64,000 nucleotides of DNA from Canibacter zhoujuaniae (lineage in GTDB: Bacteria > Actinomycetota > Actinomycetes > Actinomycetales > Microbacteriaceae): NCBI RefSeq assembly GCF_011752005.1, contig NZ_JAAIJZ010000001.1, forward strand, positions 496,001 to 560,000. The letters run 5' to 3'. A model generated the notes under the pieces. It was not told the origin of the DNA and did no database searches. It was given only the letters and a program-made list of their open reading frames with translations. The position numbers and the translations under genes are program-made. This document shows positions 16,785 to 25,291 of the stretch, piece by piece (position 1 is the stretch's first letter; each line of letters begins with the position of its first letter).

Positions 16785-18127
16785 CAGAGGTCTACGACCT
16801 CACCGTTATCGCAGGTGATAACACCGTGCCGGATGGTTGTGTGAATCCTGGCTGGAAGCTCCATGCCAAAGTATGGACTGTTCACACTGCGGCCGCGCAG
16901 ATCCTGTTCCCCAAATGAGCGTGTGCCGGCCGGATCCACCAGCACAAGATCAGCTATTTCGCCAGCCGCAAGCTGCTTTGGATGCTCGTCGTAAGAACCG
17001 ATTTCTGCTGGTTTCTGACTCAATAGCTGCTCCAGCTTTGCCCAGCTGATGTGCCCCGGTTTGATCAGCGAAAGCACCGAGATAGGCAGTGCCGACTCCA
17101 AACCAACCATGCCAAAAGCGGCTGTGTCCCACTCGCACTCTTTTGCTTCTGCCGGGTGTGGGGCATGATCGGTTGCGATAATGTCGATCACCCCAGCGGC
17201 TACAGCACGCCGTAGCGCCTGCACATCCTCTTCACGACGCAGTGGCGGATTCACCTTATAACGCGGATCATATGAGCGCACAAGATCCTCAGTCAAAATT
17301 AGATGGTGCGGAGTCACCTCGGCGCTAATCTTCACACCACGCTCTTTTGCCTGGCGCACCACCTCAACCGAGCCCGCTGTCGAGAGGTGGCAGACGTGCA
17401 GACGCGCATCAAGGTGCTCAGCAAGTAAAGCATCGCGCGCAATGATTGATTCTTCGGCAACCGCTGGCCAGCCTGCAAGCCCCAGCTCGCTCGACAGCTC
17501 GCCCTCGTTCATCTGTGCGCCCTCTGTCAGGCGCGGATCCTGCGCATGTTGCGCAATCACACCGTCAAAGGTGCGCACATACTCCATTGCACGCCGCATC
17601 AGGAGGGAGTCGTGCACACACTTGCCGTCGTCACTAAACACACGCACTTTGGCGCGAGACTCAGCCATCGCACCGATTTCAGAGAGTTTCTCACCGGCAA
17701 GATCTTCGGTTACCGCGCCAATTGGTCGCACAGTTGCGTATCCTGCGCGCTCACCGAGCGCCTGCACCTGCTCAACAACTCCGGCAGTGTCTTGCACAGG
17801 TGAGGTGTTGGCCATTGCGAAGACTGTTGTGAAACCTCCGGCAGCTGCGGCGCGGGTGCCCGTGTAGACGGTTTCTGACTGTTCAAAACCGGGTTCACGT
17901 AAATGAGTGTGCAGATCGACAAAACCGGTAAAAGCGATCAAACCGCTTGCATCAATGACACGCTCGTTTTCTGCTGCCTCAAGCCCAGCAGCTACCTCAG
18001 TAATTCTGCCGTCAGCGATCCGCAGATCAACGCCGTTCCCTGTTAGCGGTTGCTCGCCCTTCTCGGTCAGCTCGCTGGCCAGGTGCGCGTTTTTAATTAA
18101 AATCTTTGTGGCGTTTGTCTCCGACAT
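16784..18127 (-). CDS. pyrC: Dihydroorotase (PyrC)
   Basis: 447 aa amidohydrolase that cyclises carbamoyl-aspartate to dihydroorotate. The zinc ligands of the DLHTHLREPG motif are at His73 and His75, and later His-containing strands (CHLSTA, EVTPHH) and the ATDHAPH motif supply the rest. The length fits the class I (multifunctional-like) dihydroorotases. ATG overlaps the pyrB stop by one base. Confidence 0.96.
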   Translation of the reverse strand: MSETNATKILIKNAHLASELTEKGEQPLTGNGVDLRIADGRITEVAAGLEAAENERVIDASGLIAFTGFVDLHTHLREPGFEQSETVYTGTRAAAAGGFTTVFAMANTSPVQDTAGVVEQVQALGERAGYATVRPIGAVTEDLAGEKLSEIGAMAESRAKVRVFSDDGKCVHDSLLMRRAMEYVRTFDGVIAQHAQDPRLTEGAQMNEGELSSELGLAGWPAVAEESIIARDALLAEHLDARLHVCHLSTAGSVEVVRQAKERGVKISAEVTPHHLILTEDLVRSYDPRYKVNPPLRREEDVQALRRAVAAGVIDIIATDHAPHPAEAKECEWDTAAFGMVGLESALPISVLSLIKPGHISWAKLEQLLSQKPAEIGSYDEHPKQLAAGEIADLVLVDPAGTRSFGEQDLRGRSVNSPYFGMELPARIHTTIRHGVITCDNGEVVDL

Positions 18128-19071
18128 TATGCTTCCTTTCCTGCGAGCAGCATGTAGAGCGCGGCCATCCGCACACTCACACCGTTTGCTACCTGTTCGA
18201 GCACGGTTGATTTGGCTGAATCTGCTGGGGCAGACGAGATCTCCAGGCCCCGGTTCATCGGCCCCGGATGCATCACCAGCGCGCTGTCTTTAAGTTTGGC
18301 GAAGCGGCTGTCATCCAGCCCCCACTGCCTGGAATATTCGCGGACGCTCGGGAAAAACGCATCGTGCATGCGCTCCCCCTGGATACGCAGCATCATCACA
18401 ACATCCGGCTTGGCTGCAAGCGCACGATCAAGTGAGGTCTCTAGCGCAACGGGCCATTTCTCAGCACCATAGGGAAGCAGTGTTTTGGGCGCCACAAAAG
18501 TTACCGCAGCACCGAGGGTGTTTAACAGCCACAGATTTGAGCGAGCGACGCGCGAGTGCAGAATGTCTCCGACGATTGTGACGGTAACGCCGTCCAAACC
18601 TTTGCCGCGGGCACCAGCGCCGTGCAGCCGTCTGCGCATTGTGAACGCATCAAGCAGCGCCTGGGTTGGGTGCTCGTGTGTGCCATCTCCGGCGTTCATA
18701 ACACCGGCGTCTATCCAGCCGCTAGTTGCAAGTCTGGCCGGCGCCCCCGATGCCCAGTGGCGAATGACCACACCGTCTGCGCCGATAGCTTGCAGTGTCT
18801 GCGCGGTATCCTTCAGAGACTCTCCTTTAGACACTGAAGAGCCTTTGGCACTGAAGTTAATAACGTCAGCACTCAACCGTTTTGCCGCTGCTTCAAACGA
18901 GATCCTGGTGCGGGTTGAATCTTCAAAAAACAGATTCACAACAGTTTTGCCACGCAAAGTTGGGAGCTTCTTCACTTCACGCTGCTGTGTGTCTGCCATA
19001 TCTTCTGCGATATCGAGCAGCGTAATAGCTTCTTCACGGCTGAGCTCAGCGGTGTGCAAAAGGTGCCGCAT
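18127..19071 (-). CDS. pyrB: Aspartate carbamoyltransferase catalytic subunit (PyrB)
   Basis: 314 aa; joins carbamoyl phosphate and aspartate. The carbamoyl-phosphate loop DSTRTRISFE (51-60), the HPTQALLD motif and the MHPGPMNRG segment near the C-terminus are all present. No regulatory-chain gene (pyrI) is near, as usual for actinobacteria where control is by PyrR. ATG overlaps the pyrR stop by one base. Confidence 0.97.
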   Translation of the reverse strand: MRHLLHTAELSREEAITLLDIAEDMADTQQREVKKLPTLRGKTVVNLFFEDSTRTRISFEAAAKRLSADVINFSAKGSSVSKGESLKDTAQTLQAIGADGVVIRHWASGAPARLATSGWIDAGVMNAGDGTHEHPTQALLDAFTMRRRLHGAGARGKGLDGVTVTIVGDILHSRVARSNLWLLNTLGAAVTFVAPKTLLPYGAEKWPVALETSLDRALAAKPDVVMMLRIQGERMHDAFFPSVREYSRQWGLDDSRFAKLKDSALVMHPGPMNRGLEISSAPADSAKSTVLEQVANGVSVRMAALYMLLAGKEA

Positions 19072-19610
19072 TAGTCTGCCACCTCCTGCTCACCGATAAG
19101 CACTTCGTCAACGCCGTCAGTTTCCATAAGGCGCACCCGAATGCGCTCAGTCTTCGCGCTCGGCAGATTTTTTCCAATAAATTCGGCGCGGATCGGCAGC
19201 TCACGATGCCCCCGGTCAACCAACGCTGCAAGCCTTACCACGGCGGGACGACCGTGATCGTTCAAGGCGTCGAGCGCTGCGCGCACTGTGCGCCCTGAGT
19301 AGAGCACATCATCAACCAGCACAACAGTCTTACCGTCAAGTGCCACATTGGGCATCTCTGTTGGTTTCGGGGTGAGCGTGCGATGCTTGGCCAGGTCATC
19401 GCGATACATCGTGACGTCCAGCACTCCGACCGGCACATCTACACCTTCGATGCGCGAGATAACCCCTGCAATGCGGTGCGCTAAATAGGCACCTCGGGTC
19501 GGGATACCCACCAAGATAAGATCAGCGGCACCCTTGTTTGATTCAATAATTTCGTGCGAGATGCGCGTCAGAGCACGCTGCATCTCGGCACTTTCAAGCA
19601 CCCTACGCAA
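19071..19610 (-). CDS. pyrR: PyrR, pyrimidine operon regulator and uracil phosphoribosyltransferase
   Basis: 179 aa RNA-binding attenuation or translation repressor that senses UMP/UTP. The type I PRTase fold is seen with the PRPP loop VVLVDDVLYSGRT (96-108) and the basic THR.LTPKP region used in RNA contact. TTG 19610 is chosen because AAGGGG lies six bases upstream. The alternative GTG 19601 would leave the Shine-Dalgarno too far away. That Shine-Dalgarno is inside the PyrR-binding motif of the leader, so the protein probably represses its own translation and that of the coupled genes downstream. Confidence 0.95.
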   Translation of the reverse strand: MRRVLESAEMQRALTRISHEIIESNKGAADLILVGIPTRGAYLAHRIAGVISRIEGVDVPVGVLDVTMYRDDLAKHRTLTPKPTEMPNVALDGKTVVLVDDVLYSGRTVRAALDALNDHGRPAVVRLAALVDRGHRELPIRAEFIGKNLPSAKTERIRVRLMETDGVDEVLIGEQEVAD

Positions 19611-19616
19611 AATAGG

Positions 19617-19638
19617 CCCCTTCTCTGCCTCACAGGAC
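19617..19638 (-). promoter_or_regulatory. PyrR-binding loop overlapping the pyrR ribosome binding site
   Basis: On the minus strand the leader reads GUCCUGUGAGGCAGAGAAGG, matching the known PyrR recognition pattern (UCC-N-G-N-GAGGY followed by a purine-rich AAGG). The AAGGGG of the pyrR Shine-Dalgarno is the end of this motif and I see no intrinsic terminator. This supports translational repression, as described for mycobacterial pyrR, over transcription attenuation. Confidence 0.75.
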
Positions 19639-19662
19639 AGTAGTTAAAGAAGATCTATATTC

Positions 19663-19690
19663 AGTTTAGCTGATGTTTTTCCCCGGTCAA
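19663..19690 (-). promoter_or_regulatory. Putative promoter of the pyrimidine operon
   Basis: Minus-strand TTGACC (19685-19690) and TAAACT (19663-19668) are 16 bases apart, upstream of the PyrR site and downstream of nusB. A reasonable match to a vegetative promoter. Confidence 0.45.
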
Positions 19691-19746
19691 ACACGAAAAT
19701 AGCGTGCTGTAAAATGTTTTAGCCCACGCTGGATGGCTGCCCTGAA

Positions 19747-19787
19747 GAGCTGTTAGAGCCTTCCAAAACTAGGCTCTGTTACAGCTC
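19747..19787 (-). terminator. Hairpin at the 3' end of nusB
   Basis: GAGCTGT (19747-19753) pairs with ACAGCTC (19781-19787) and AGAGCC (19755-19760) with GGCTCT (19772-19777), leaving an 11-nt loop. The nusB stop lies within the stem. No T-run follows on the minus strand, so termination would be partial. Confidence 0.5.
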
Positions 19788-20195
19788 TGCGAGCAGCGCT
19801 ATGCGCCCCAAGACACCGTTGACAAACTTGCCCGAGTCTTCTGTCGAGAGCTCTTTTGCAAGATCCACCGCTTCGTCGATCGCGACCGGCGTTGGCACCT
19901 CTTCATTAAACAGAATCTCCCAGGCTGCAACGCGCAGAATCGCACGATCCACATGCGGCATGCGGTCTAGCGTCCAACCGTTTGCGCTGCTAGTGATCTT
20001 TTCGTCGATCTCTTCCTGGTGTGCAAGCACACCCTGGACAATCTGTTCCGCATACAGCCATGATGCACGCCGCTCTGGTTCGTGCACCGCGCGCATTCCT
20101 TCAGTCGCAAGCACTTCTGACAGCGGCTGCCGCAGCACATCGGCTTGAAAAATCATGTTTAAAGCACGATTGCGTGCTTTAGTTCTCGCTCCCAC
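19779..20195 (-). CDS. nusB: Transcription antitermination factor NusB
   Basis: 138 aa all-helical RNA-binding protein that acts with NusE (S10) at rRNA boxA sites. The opening ARTKARNRALNMIFQADVL and the ILRVAAWEIL and EAVDLAKELS helices match the family. GTG start, eight bases after the efp stop. Order efp-nusB-pyrR is the common actinobacterial one. Confidence 0.95.
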   Translation of the reverse strand: MGARTKARNRALNMIFQADVLRQPLSEVLATEGMRAVHEPERRASWLYAEQIVQGVLAHQEEIDEKITSSANGWTLDRMPHVDRAILRVAAWEILFNEEVPTPVAIDEAVDLAKELSTEDSGKFVNGVLGRIALLAEL

Positions 20196-20203
20196 GTTAA
20201 CGC

Positions 20204-20767
20204 TTAGTCGGTTGCGCGGCCGAGGTATTCGCCGGTGCGGGTATCAACTTTAACTTTGGTGCCGGTCTCCAAAAATAACGGCACTTGAATTTCAGCGCCC
20301 GTCTCAACTGTCGCTGGCTTGCTGCCACCTGTTGAGCGGTCACCCTGCAGCCCAGGCTCGGTGTATGTAATCTCAAGCACAACAGATGCCGGCAGGTCGA
20401 TGTAGAGCGGTGCTCCCTCATGCATTGCGATGGTTACCTGCTGATTTTCCAGCATGTAGTTTTCTGCATCGCCCACAATGTTGGAGCTAACGTTAATCTG
20501 GTCGTAGTCAGCCAGATCCATGAACACGAAATCTGCGCCATCACGGTAAAGATACTGGTAGTCGCGACGATCAACCAGTGCAGTCTCGATTTTTGCGCCA
20601 GCGTTATAGGTCTTGTCAACCACTTTGCCGCTAACAACGTTCTTCTGTTTGGTGCGCACAAACGCACCACCCTTACCGGGCTTCACATGCTGAAATTCAA
20701 CTACACTCCACAGCTGACCGTTTTCTTTAATAACGGTGCCGTTCTTAATGTCATTAGTGGTTGCCAT
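20204..20767 (-). CDS. efp: Translation elongation factor P (EF-P)
   Basis: 187 aa, three beta-barrel domains; relieves ribosome stalling at polyproline. Domain I carries KPGKGGAF with Lys32 at the loop tip, which in actinobacteria is used without the E. coli-type modification. ATG with an AAGGAG Shine-Dalgarno nearby. It heads a transcript with nusB and is divergent from the thioesterase gene. Confidence 0.97.
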   Translation of the reverse strand: MATTNDIKNGTVIKENGQLWSVVEFQHVKPGKGGAFVRTKQKNVVSGKVVDKTYNAGAKIETALVDRRDYQYLYRDGADFVFMDLADYDQINVSSNIVGDAENYMLENQQVTIAMHEGAPLYIDLPASVVLEITYTEPGLQGDRSTGGSKPATVETGAEIQVPLFLETGTKVKVDTRTGEYLGRATD

Positions 20768-20873
20768 TGCGCGGCTCCTTGCTGCCTAGATTTGAGACTT
20801 AACCTGTCCATTCTAACGGATTCATGACAGATAAAACCGAGTGTCACCCGAAGATTCGACAGCCGCAGCTCGC

Positions 20874-20879
20874 TAGGAT
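20874..20879 (+). promoter_or_regulatory. Candidate -10 element for a leaderless thioesterase mRNA
   Basis: TAGGAT ends 7 nt before ATG 20887 in the efp/thioesterase divergent gap; there is no clear -35 box. Confidence 0.4.
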
Positions 20880-20886
20880 TATGCCT

Positions 20887-21435
20887 ATGCATATGCTTCC
20901 CAGAATTCTATTTCATATCTTCCGTGGACGCACAAAATCTAAGCTCGGCTTGTTCGACGTTGCCAAAGCACGATTTCGTGTGTGGCCAACCGACCTTGAC
21001 ATTCTTGTCCACATGAACAACGGTAAATATCTCTCCGTGCTGGATAGCGCCCGCATCGAATACACTATTCGATCGGGTTTCTGGGATATTTTTAAGCAGC
21101 AGGGCTGGTACACAGTTGTTGGAGCCCAGACGATTTCGTATCGCAAATCATTAGACCCCTTTCAAAAATTCTCGATCGAAACGCGAGTAATTGGTTTTGA
21201 TGAACGCGCTTGCTACATTGAGCAGCGATTTCTTAGGAAGGGCGAGATCTATGCGCGCGCATACATCCAGGCACGCATCTTAAGAAAGAGCGGCGGCACA
21301 GTTTCAATGCAGGAACTAGGCGAGGTGGGCAACTTTGATGTTACCGCGCACCCAATTCCAAAAGAGCTTGCCGCATGGGCAAACGCTGTGCGCTTACCCT
21401 CCACTCGCACACCCGCGCCAAGCATCTGGGATTAG
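20887..21435 (+). CDS. Hotdog-fold acyl-CoA thioesterase
   Basis: About 182 aa. The 4HBT-type motif D-L-D-x-x-x-H-M-N-N-G-K-Y (around 36-48) with the long central helix (LDSARIEYTIRSGF) marks a hotdog thioesterase of the YbgC/FcbC-like group. The substrate is unknown; hydrolysis of acyl-CoA or acyl-ACP is likely. The frame is open to 20824 with several ATGs. ATG 20887 is chosen because TAGGAT lies 7 nt upstream and nothing resembles a good Shine-Dalgarno for the others. It stands alone on the plus strand between efp and aroB, which are usually adjacent in related genomes. Confidence 0.82.
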   Translation: MHMLPRILFHIFRGRTKSKLGLFDVAKARFRVWPTDLDILVHMNNGKYLSVLDSARIEYTIRSGFWDIFKQQGWYTVVGAQTISYRKSLDPFQKFSIETRVIGFDERACYIEQRFLRKGEIYARAYIQARILRKSGGTVSMQELGEVGNFDVTAHPIPKELAAWANAVRLPSTRTPAPSIWD

Positions 21436-21454
21436 CCTAACGCCTCCTGTGCAC

Positions 21455-21469
21455 AGAGCTAACAGCTCT
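21455..21469. terminator. Small hairpin between convergent thioesterase and aroB
   Basis: AGAGCT-AAC-AGCTCT, six base pairs with a three-base loop, in a 59-base gap between convergent stops. Weak, no T-run. Confidence 0.3.
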
Positions 21470-21494
21470 TAGAGCCTAACGGAGAATTATTGCG

Positions 21495-22577
21495 TTAAGC
21501 TGCAATCTCATCGTAGGCAAAGCGCAGCAGCGACTGATCCACCCCGGCAAGCACCCGGGGCTTAGCAATATCGTCAAGCACAATAAAACGCAGCATGCCC
21601 GCACGTGCTTTTTTGTCCCGCTGCATTGTTGCGAGCAGCCCCTCCCAACGCCCAGCAGGGTATGTCAGAGGCAGCTCAAGCGCGCCGAGAATACTGCGAT
21701 GGCGATCCACAACCGCATCGCTGAGGTGCCCGGCTAAGCGACCCAGTTCAGCGGCATAAACCATGCCGATTGAGATTGCGGCACCGTGCCGCCACTGGTA
21801 ACGTTCAGCGTGCTCCACCGCGTGCCCGAGCGTGTGGCCGTAATTGAGAATCTCGCGCAAGCCGCCCTCTTTAAAGTCTTCGCTAACGACCCGGGCTTTT
21901 ACTCCGATAGCCAGCTCCAGGAGTCTTCTAAACTCTGCGCTTTCAGTGTTGGTTGCGGTTTCGACACCCGCCTCAATTGTGTCGAGGATCTCAGGCTCAG
22001 CGATAAACCCGCACTTCACAACCTCAGCAAAACCGGTGCGAATCTCGTTAAGCGGCAGCGTATCTAAGTGCGCAAGATCAGCGATCACAGCTTCCGGGGC
22101 ATAGAATGCGCCAACGAGGTTTTTACCCTCGGCGGTGTTAATTCCTGTTTTCCCTCCCACAGCAGCGTCCACCATGCCGAGCACAGTTGTCGGGATCTGC
22201 ACAAGCTTGACACCGCGCAACCAGGTTGCCGCAACGAAGCCAGCGAGGTCGGTGACAGCGCCGCCACCAAGACCGATGACCGCATCAGTGCGGGTAAAGT
22301 CTGCCTGCCCCATAATCTGCCAGCAAAATGCCGCAACCTCAACGCGCTTTGCACTCTCCGCATCAGGCACCTCCGCTAAGAGTGCCTGGTATCCGCTATC
22401 AAGCAGGATCTCGCGCAGCTCATTTGCGATCCGCCCAACCGTGGGGGTGTGAATGATGAGAATCTTGGCAACGCGATCCCCCAGCGCCGCAGGCACTTCG
22501 TTTGCTATCGAACGGCCAAGAATTATTTTTGAGGCGGCTTCACCGGTCACTTCAATAACGGTGTTTTCATTACCCAT
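21495..22577 (-). CDS. aroB: 3-dehydroquinate synthase (AroB)
   Basis: 360 aa NAD- and metal-dependent enzyme of the shikimate pathway. The NAD-binding GLGGGAVTDLAGFVA, the GKTGIN segment and metal-binding NYGHTLGHAVEH are present. The frame extends to 22595, but ATG 22577 overlaps the aroK stop (TAATG) and gives the normal length. Last gene of mltG-aroE-aroC-aroK-aroB. Confidence 0.96.
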   Translation of the reverse strand: MGNENTVIEVTGEAASKIILGRSIANEVPAALGDRVAKILIIHTPTVGRIANELREILLDSGYQALLAEVPDAESAKRVEVAAFCWQIMGQADFTRTDAVIGLGGGAVTDLAGFVAATWLRGVKLVQIPTTVLGMVDAAVGGKTGINTAEGKNLVGAFYAPEAVIADLAHLDTLPLNEIRTGFAEVVKCGFIAEPEILDTIEAGVETATNTESAEFRRLLELAIGVKARVVSEDFKEGGLREILNYGHTLGHAVEHAERYQWRHGAAISIGMVYAAELGRLAGHLSDAVVDRHRSILGALELPLTYPAGRWEGLLATMQRDKKARAGMLRFIVLDDIAKPRVLAGVDQSLLRFAYDEIAA

Positions 22578-23239
22578 TAGTCGTAGTCTCCCCAACGCTC
22601 ATCTCGATAATCTGCTGCGCTCGCTAACATGCCGTCACGCTGCAGCCAACACACAATCAGGTTCGTAATGCCTTCTTTAGAGTGTTGGTCTGTTCTGAAA
22701 GTGATCTTCGCAGCACCCTCATAAAGTGGGCGCCTCTCTTCAAGAATTCGCGTCCAAGCCCCGGGATCGTCTCGCAAGAGCGGCCGCTTTGACAGGTTCA
22801 CAGTCCGCATAACTGCTTTTTCAGTTGTCATTAGCAGAATCACCGGGTGGTGTTTCAGAATTTCTCGTGTCTGCGCGTTTAAAAGCGCACCGCCGCCTAA
22901 CGACACAACTCTCGCCCCCGGCTCTGCAACCTCTCTGGCAACCACTTCTGCTTCGATCCGCCGAAACTCTGCTTCGCCGCGCGTCTCAAAAATCTTCGTG
23001 ATCTCACCATAGCGCTGCACAATCCGCGAATCAGTGTCGATAAACGGAATCCCCAAGGCTTTGGCAACCCGCTTCCCGATGCTTGTTTTACCAGCTGCCA
23101 TAGGGCCCACAAAAACAATCGCTCTGCGCGGTAGTTTTGTGCCTGCCGCATTGGTCTTTGGAGGCATCGGAATCGGGCGCGTTGGCGGCGGACCGCTCGG
23201 CCGATGCACCCGCCGAGGCATCAGCGAACGCTTATTCAT
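22577..23239 (-). CDS. aroK: Shikimate kinase (AroK) with N-terminal extension
   Basis: Phosphorylates shikimate at O3. The P-loop GPMAAGKTS is at 45-53, and the shikimate-binding DTDSRI and GGGA segments follow. At 220 aa it is longer than the usual 170-180 because of about 38 extra Arg/Pro-rich residues before the first strand. The ATG at 23239 overlaps the aroC stop (TGATG), which argues the extension is translated. Internal ATGs at residues 7 and 25 cannot be excluded. Confidence 0.93.
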   Translation of the reverse strand: MNKRSLMPRRVHRPSGPPPTRPIPMPPKTNAAGTKLPRRAIVFVGPMAAGKTSIGKRVAKALGIPFIDTDSRIVQRYGEITKIFETRGEAEFRRIEAEVVAREVAEPGARVVSLGGGALLNAQTREILKHHPVILLMTTEKAVMRTVNLSKRPLLRDDPGAWTRILEERRPLYEGAAKITFRTDQHSKEGITNLIVCWLQRDGMLASAADYRDERWGDYD

Positions 23240-24444
23240 CAGCGCTCTATCTCAGTTCGAAGATTCTCCGGGATCGAGGCAAGATATGCTTCCATATTGC
23301 GGCGCACTTCTGCCACACTATCGCCACCGAACTTCTCACTTACCGCGTCTGCGAGCACCAATGCCACCATCGCTTCTGCAACAACACCGGCAGCGGGAAC
23401 CGCACACACGTCGCTGCGCTGATGGTGGGCAGTTGCAGCCTCGCCGGTCGCAACGTCAACAGTCGGCAGTGCTTTCGGCACAGTAGCAATAGGTTTCATA
23501 GCTGCACGCACTCGCAGCACCTGGCCGGTGCTCATGCCGCCCTCAATACCGCCGGCACGACCGGTTTCGCGCTGCAGCGGCGTGCTGGCGTCTGGATTCA
23601 CTGTCAGCGGATCGTGAGCAACTGAGCCACGCCGTCGCGCGGTTTCAAAACCGTCTCCCACTTCAACGCCTTTGATCGCTTGAATGCCCATAAGAGCGCC
23701 AGCCAGCCGCGAGTCGAGGCGACGATCCCAGTGCACATAACTGCCGAGCCCTGCGGGCACACCATAGGCGAGCACCTCTACAACACCGCCGACGGTGTCA
23801 CCCGCTTTTTTAGTGTCGTCTACCTCTGCAACCATTTTTTCGCTGGTTTCAGCATCAAAGCAGCGCAGCGGATCAGCATCGAGGTAGTCCAGATCGCTAA
23901 GCCGTGGCAGTGCGCTGTTTTCCGGCACTGCTACCGGGCCGATACTCACAGTGTGACTGACCAGCTCGATACCCAGCTCTAACAGAAAGGCTTTTGCGAT
24001 TGCCCCCAGCGCCACACGAGCGGCTGTCTCGCGCGCACTCGCCCGCTCTAGCACCGGACGAGCCTGATCGAAACCATATTTTTGCATCCCCGCAAGATCG
24101 GCGTGCCCGGGGCGCGGACGTGTCAGAGGAGCCCCCCGCCCGCGGGATTTATCAGTCAGTTCTGTCGCCTCAGCAGCCATCACCTCTTGCCACTTTGGCC
24201 ATTCGGTGTTGCCAACACGCACCGCTATCGGACTTCCGATGGTGTAACCCTGCACAACACCACCAGCAAAATTAAGTTCGTCCTGCTCAAACTTCATGCG
24301 CGAACCGCGACCGTAGCCAAGCTTGCGACGAGCGAGATCGTCTCGCAGAGTCTGCAGTGTCACAGGCACCCCAGCGGGTAAGCCTTCAAGCACAGCAACT
24401 AGTTCGGGGCCGTGAGATTCTCCAGATGTAAGCCAACGCAGCAT
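23239..24444 (-). CDS. aroC: Chorismate synthase (AroC)
   Basis: 401 aa FMN-dependent enzyme that forms chorismate from EPSP. The signature LRWLTSGESHGPELVAVLEG starts the protein. RGSRMKFEQD, the SARETAARVALGA region and the C-terminal RSDVCAVPAAGVVAEAMVAL are also conserved. Starts 10 bases after the aroE stop. Confidence 0.97.
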   Translation of the reverse strand: MLRWLTSGESHGPELVAVLEGLPAGVPVTLQTLRDDLARRKLGYGRGSRMKFEQDELNFAGGVVQGYTIGSPIAVRVGNTEWPKWQEVMAAEATELTDKSRGRGAPLTRPRPGHADLAGMQKYGFDQARPVLERASARETAARVALGAIAKAFLLELGIELVSHTVSIGPVAVPENSALPRLSDLDYLDADPLRCFDAETSEKMVAEVDDTKKAGDTVGGVVEVLAYGVPAGLGSYVHWDRRLDSRLAGALMGIQAIKGVEVGDGFETARRRGSVAHDPLTVNPDASTPLQRETGRAGGIEGGMSTGQVLRVRAAMKPIATVPKALPTVDVATGEAATAHHQRSDVCAVPAAGVVAEAMVALVLADAVSEKFGGDSVAEVRRNMEAYLASIPENLRTEIER

Positions 24445-24454
24445 AAGAACTATC

Positions 24455-25291
24455 TTATGCTAGCGCCGCACGTGCTGCAGAAAGAAGTTCCGCCTCATTC
24501 GGTAATGGTTGAGAAATATCGCCTGCAACGAAGATACGCACCTGCAACAGCGCCTGCTCTAACAGCATCGCAAGGCCGGTTTCAACCTGCCGTCCCGCCT
24601 CGCTAAAAATCTTTTCAAGCCGGGTTGGACGTGGATCATAAGCAACATCAAAGAGGTCTGCTGCAAGCAGCGCACTTGGAAAATCCGGCGCAGCTGTGCC
24701 TGGCAGCGCACTAATAACGAGTGTTGGATCATCTGCAATTACGATCTCGGAGGCGAGTTTTCCGTGGCTGACGTTGATATCAAGATGCAGCTTTTTGAAG
24801 TGTTGACTGATAACCGCAGCGCTCTCGGCAGCCGCAGCCTCGCGGCGCGCAAGCACAGTCAAATTGTTGATCCCCAATTCAGTAGCCGCTAGCGCAGCAG
24901 AAACTGCGGTTGCACCGGCTCCTAAGATAACTGTTTCACGCGCGTCAAATGCGGCTTTCTGCAAGGCCCGTGAGAGGCCGGGAATGTCAGTGTTCCAAGC
25001 AGCAAACTCGCCCGATTCTAACAGTAACAGCGTGTTAGCAATGCCTGTTGTCGCAACCAGTAAAGACTTTTTTGTAGCGATCTCAGCGGCCTCATATTTC
25101 AGCGGCATGGTGACAGAAAAACCGTTAAAATCAGATCCCGCTTCAGTTAGGTAAGAAGCGAGCTGACCCGCGGCAACCTCGGCTCGCTGATATCCCCAAT
25201 CAAGCCCAAGCTCCCGGTAAATTGCAGTATGAATCACGGGTGACTGTGAGTGCGCGATCGGCGAGCCAAGCACCGCAAATCGCTTAGTCAC
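24455..25291 (-). CDS. aroE: Shikimate dehydrogenase (AroE)
   Basis: 278 aa NADPH-dependent reductase of 3-dehydroshikimate. The N-terminal substrate motif LGSPIAHSQSP, the catalytic Lys in MPLKYEA and the nucleotide loop LGAGATAVSAA are visible. The frame is open to 25324, but GTG 25291 gives the usual start just before KRFAVLGSP and overlaps the mltG end by eight bases. The third pathway step (aroQ/aroD) is not in this window. Confidence 0.93.
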   Translation of the reverse strand: MTKRFAVLGSPIAHSQSPVIHTAIYRELGLDWGYQRAEVAAGQLASYLTEAGSDFNGFSVTMPLKYEAAEIATKKSLLVATTGIANTLLLLESGEFAAWNTDIPGLSRALQKAAFDARETVILGAGATAVSAALAATELGINNLTVLARREAAAAESAAVISQHFKKLHLDINVSHGKLASEIVIADDPTLVISALPGTAAPDFPSALLAADLFDVAYDPRPTRLEKIFSEAGRQVETGLAMLLEQALLQVRIFVAGDISQPLPNEAELLSAARAALA

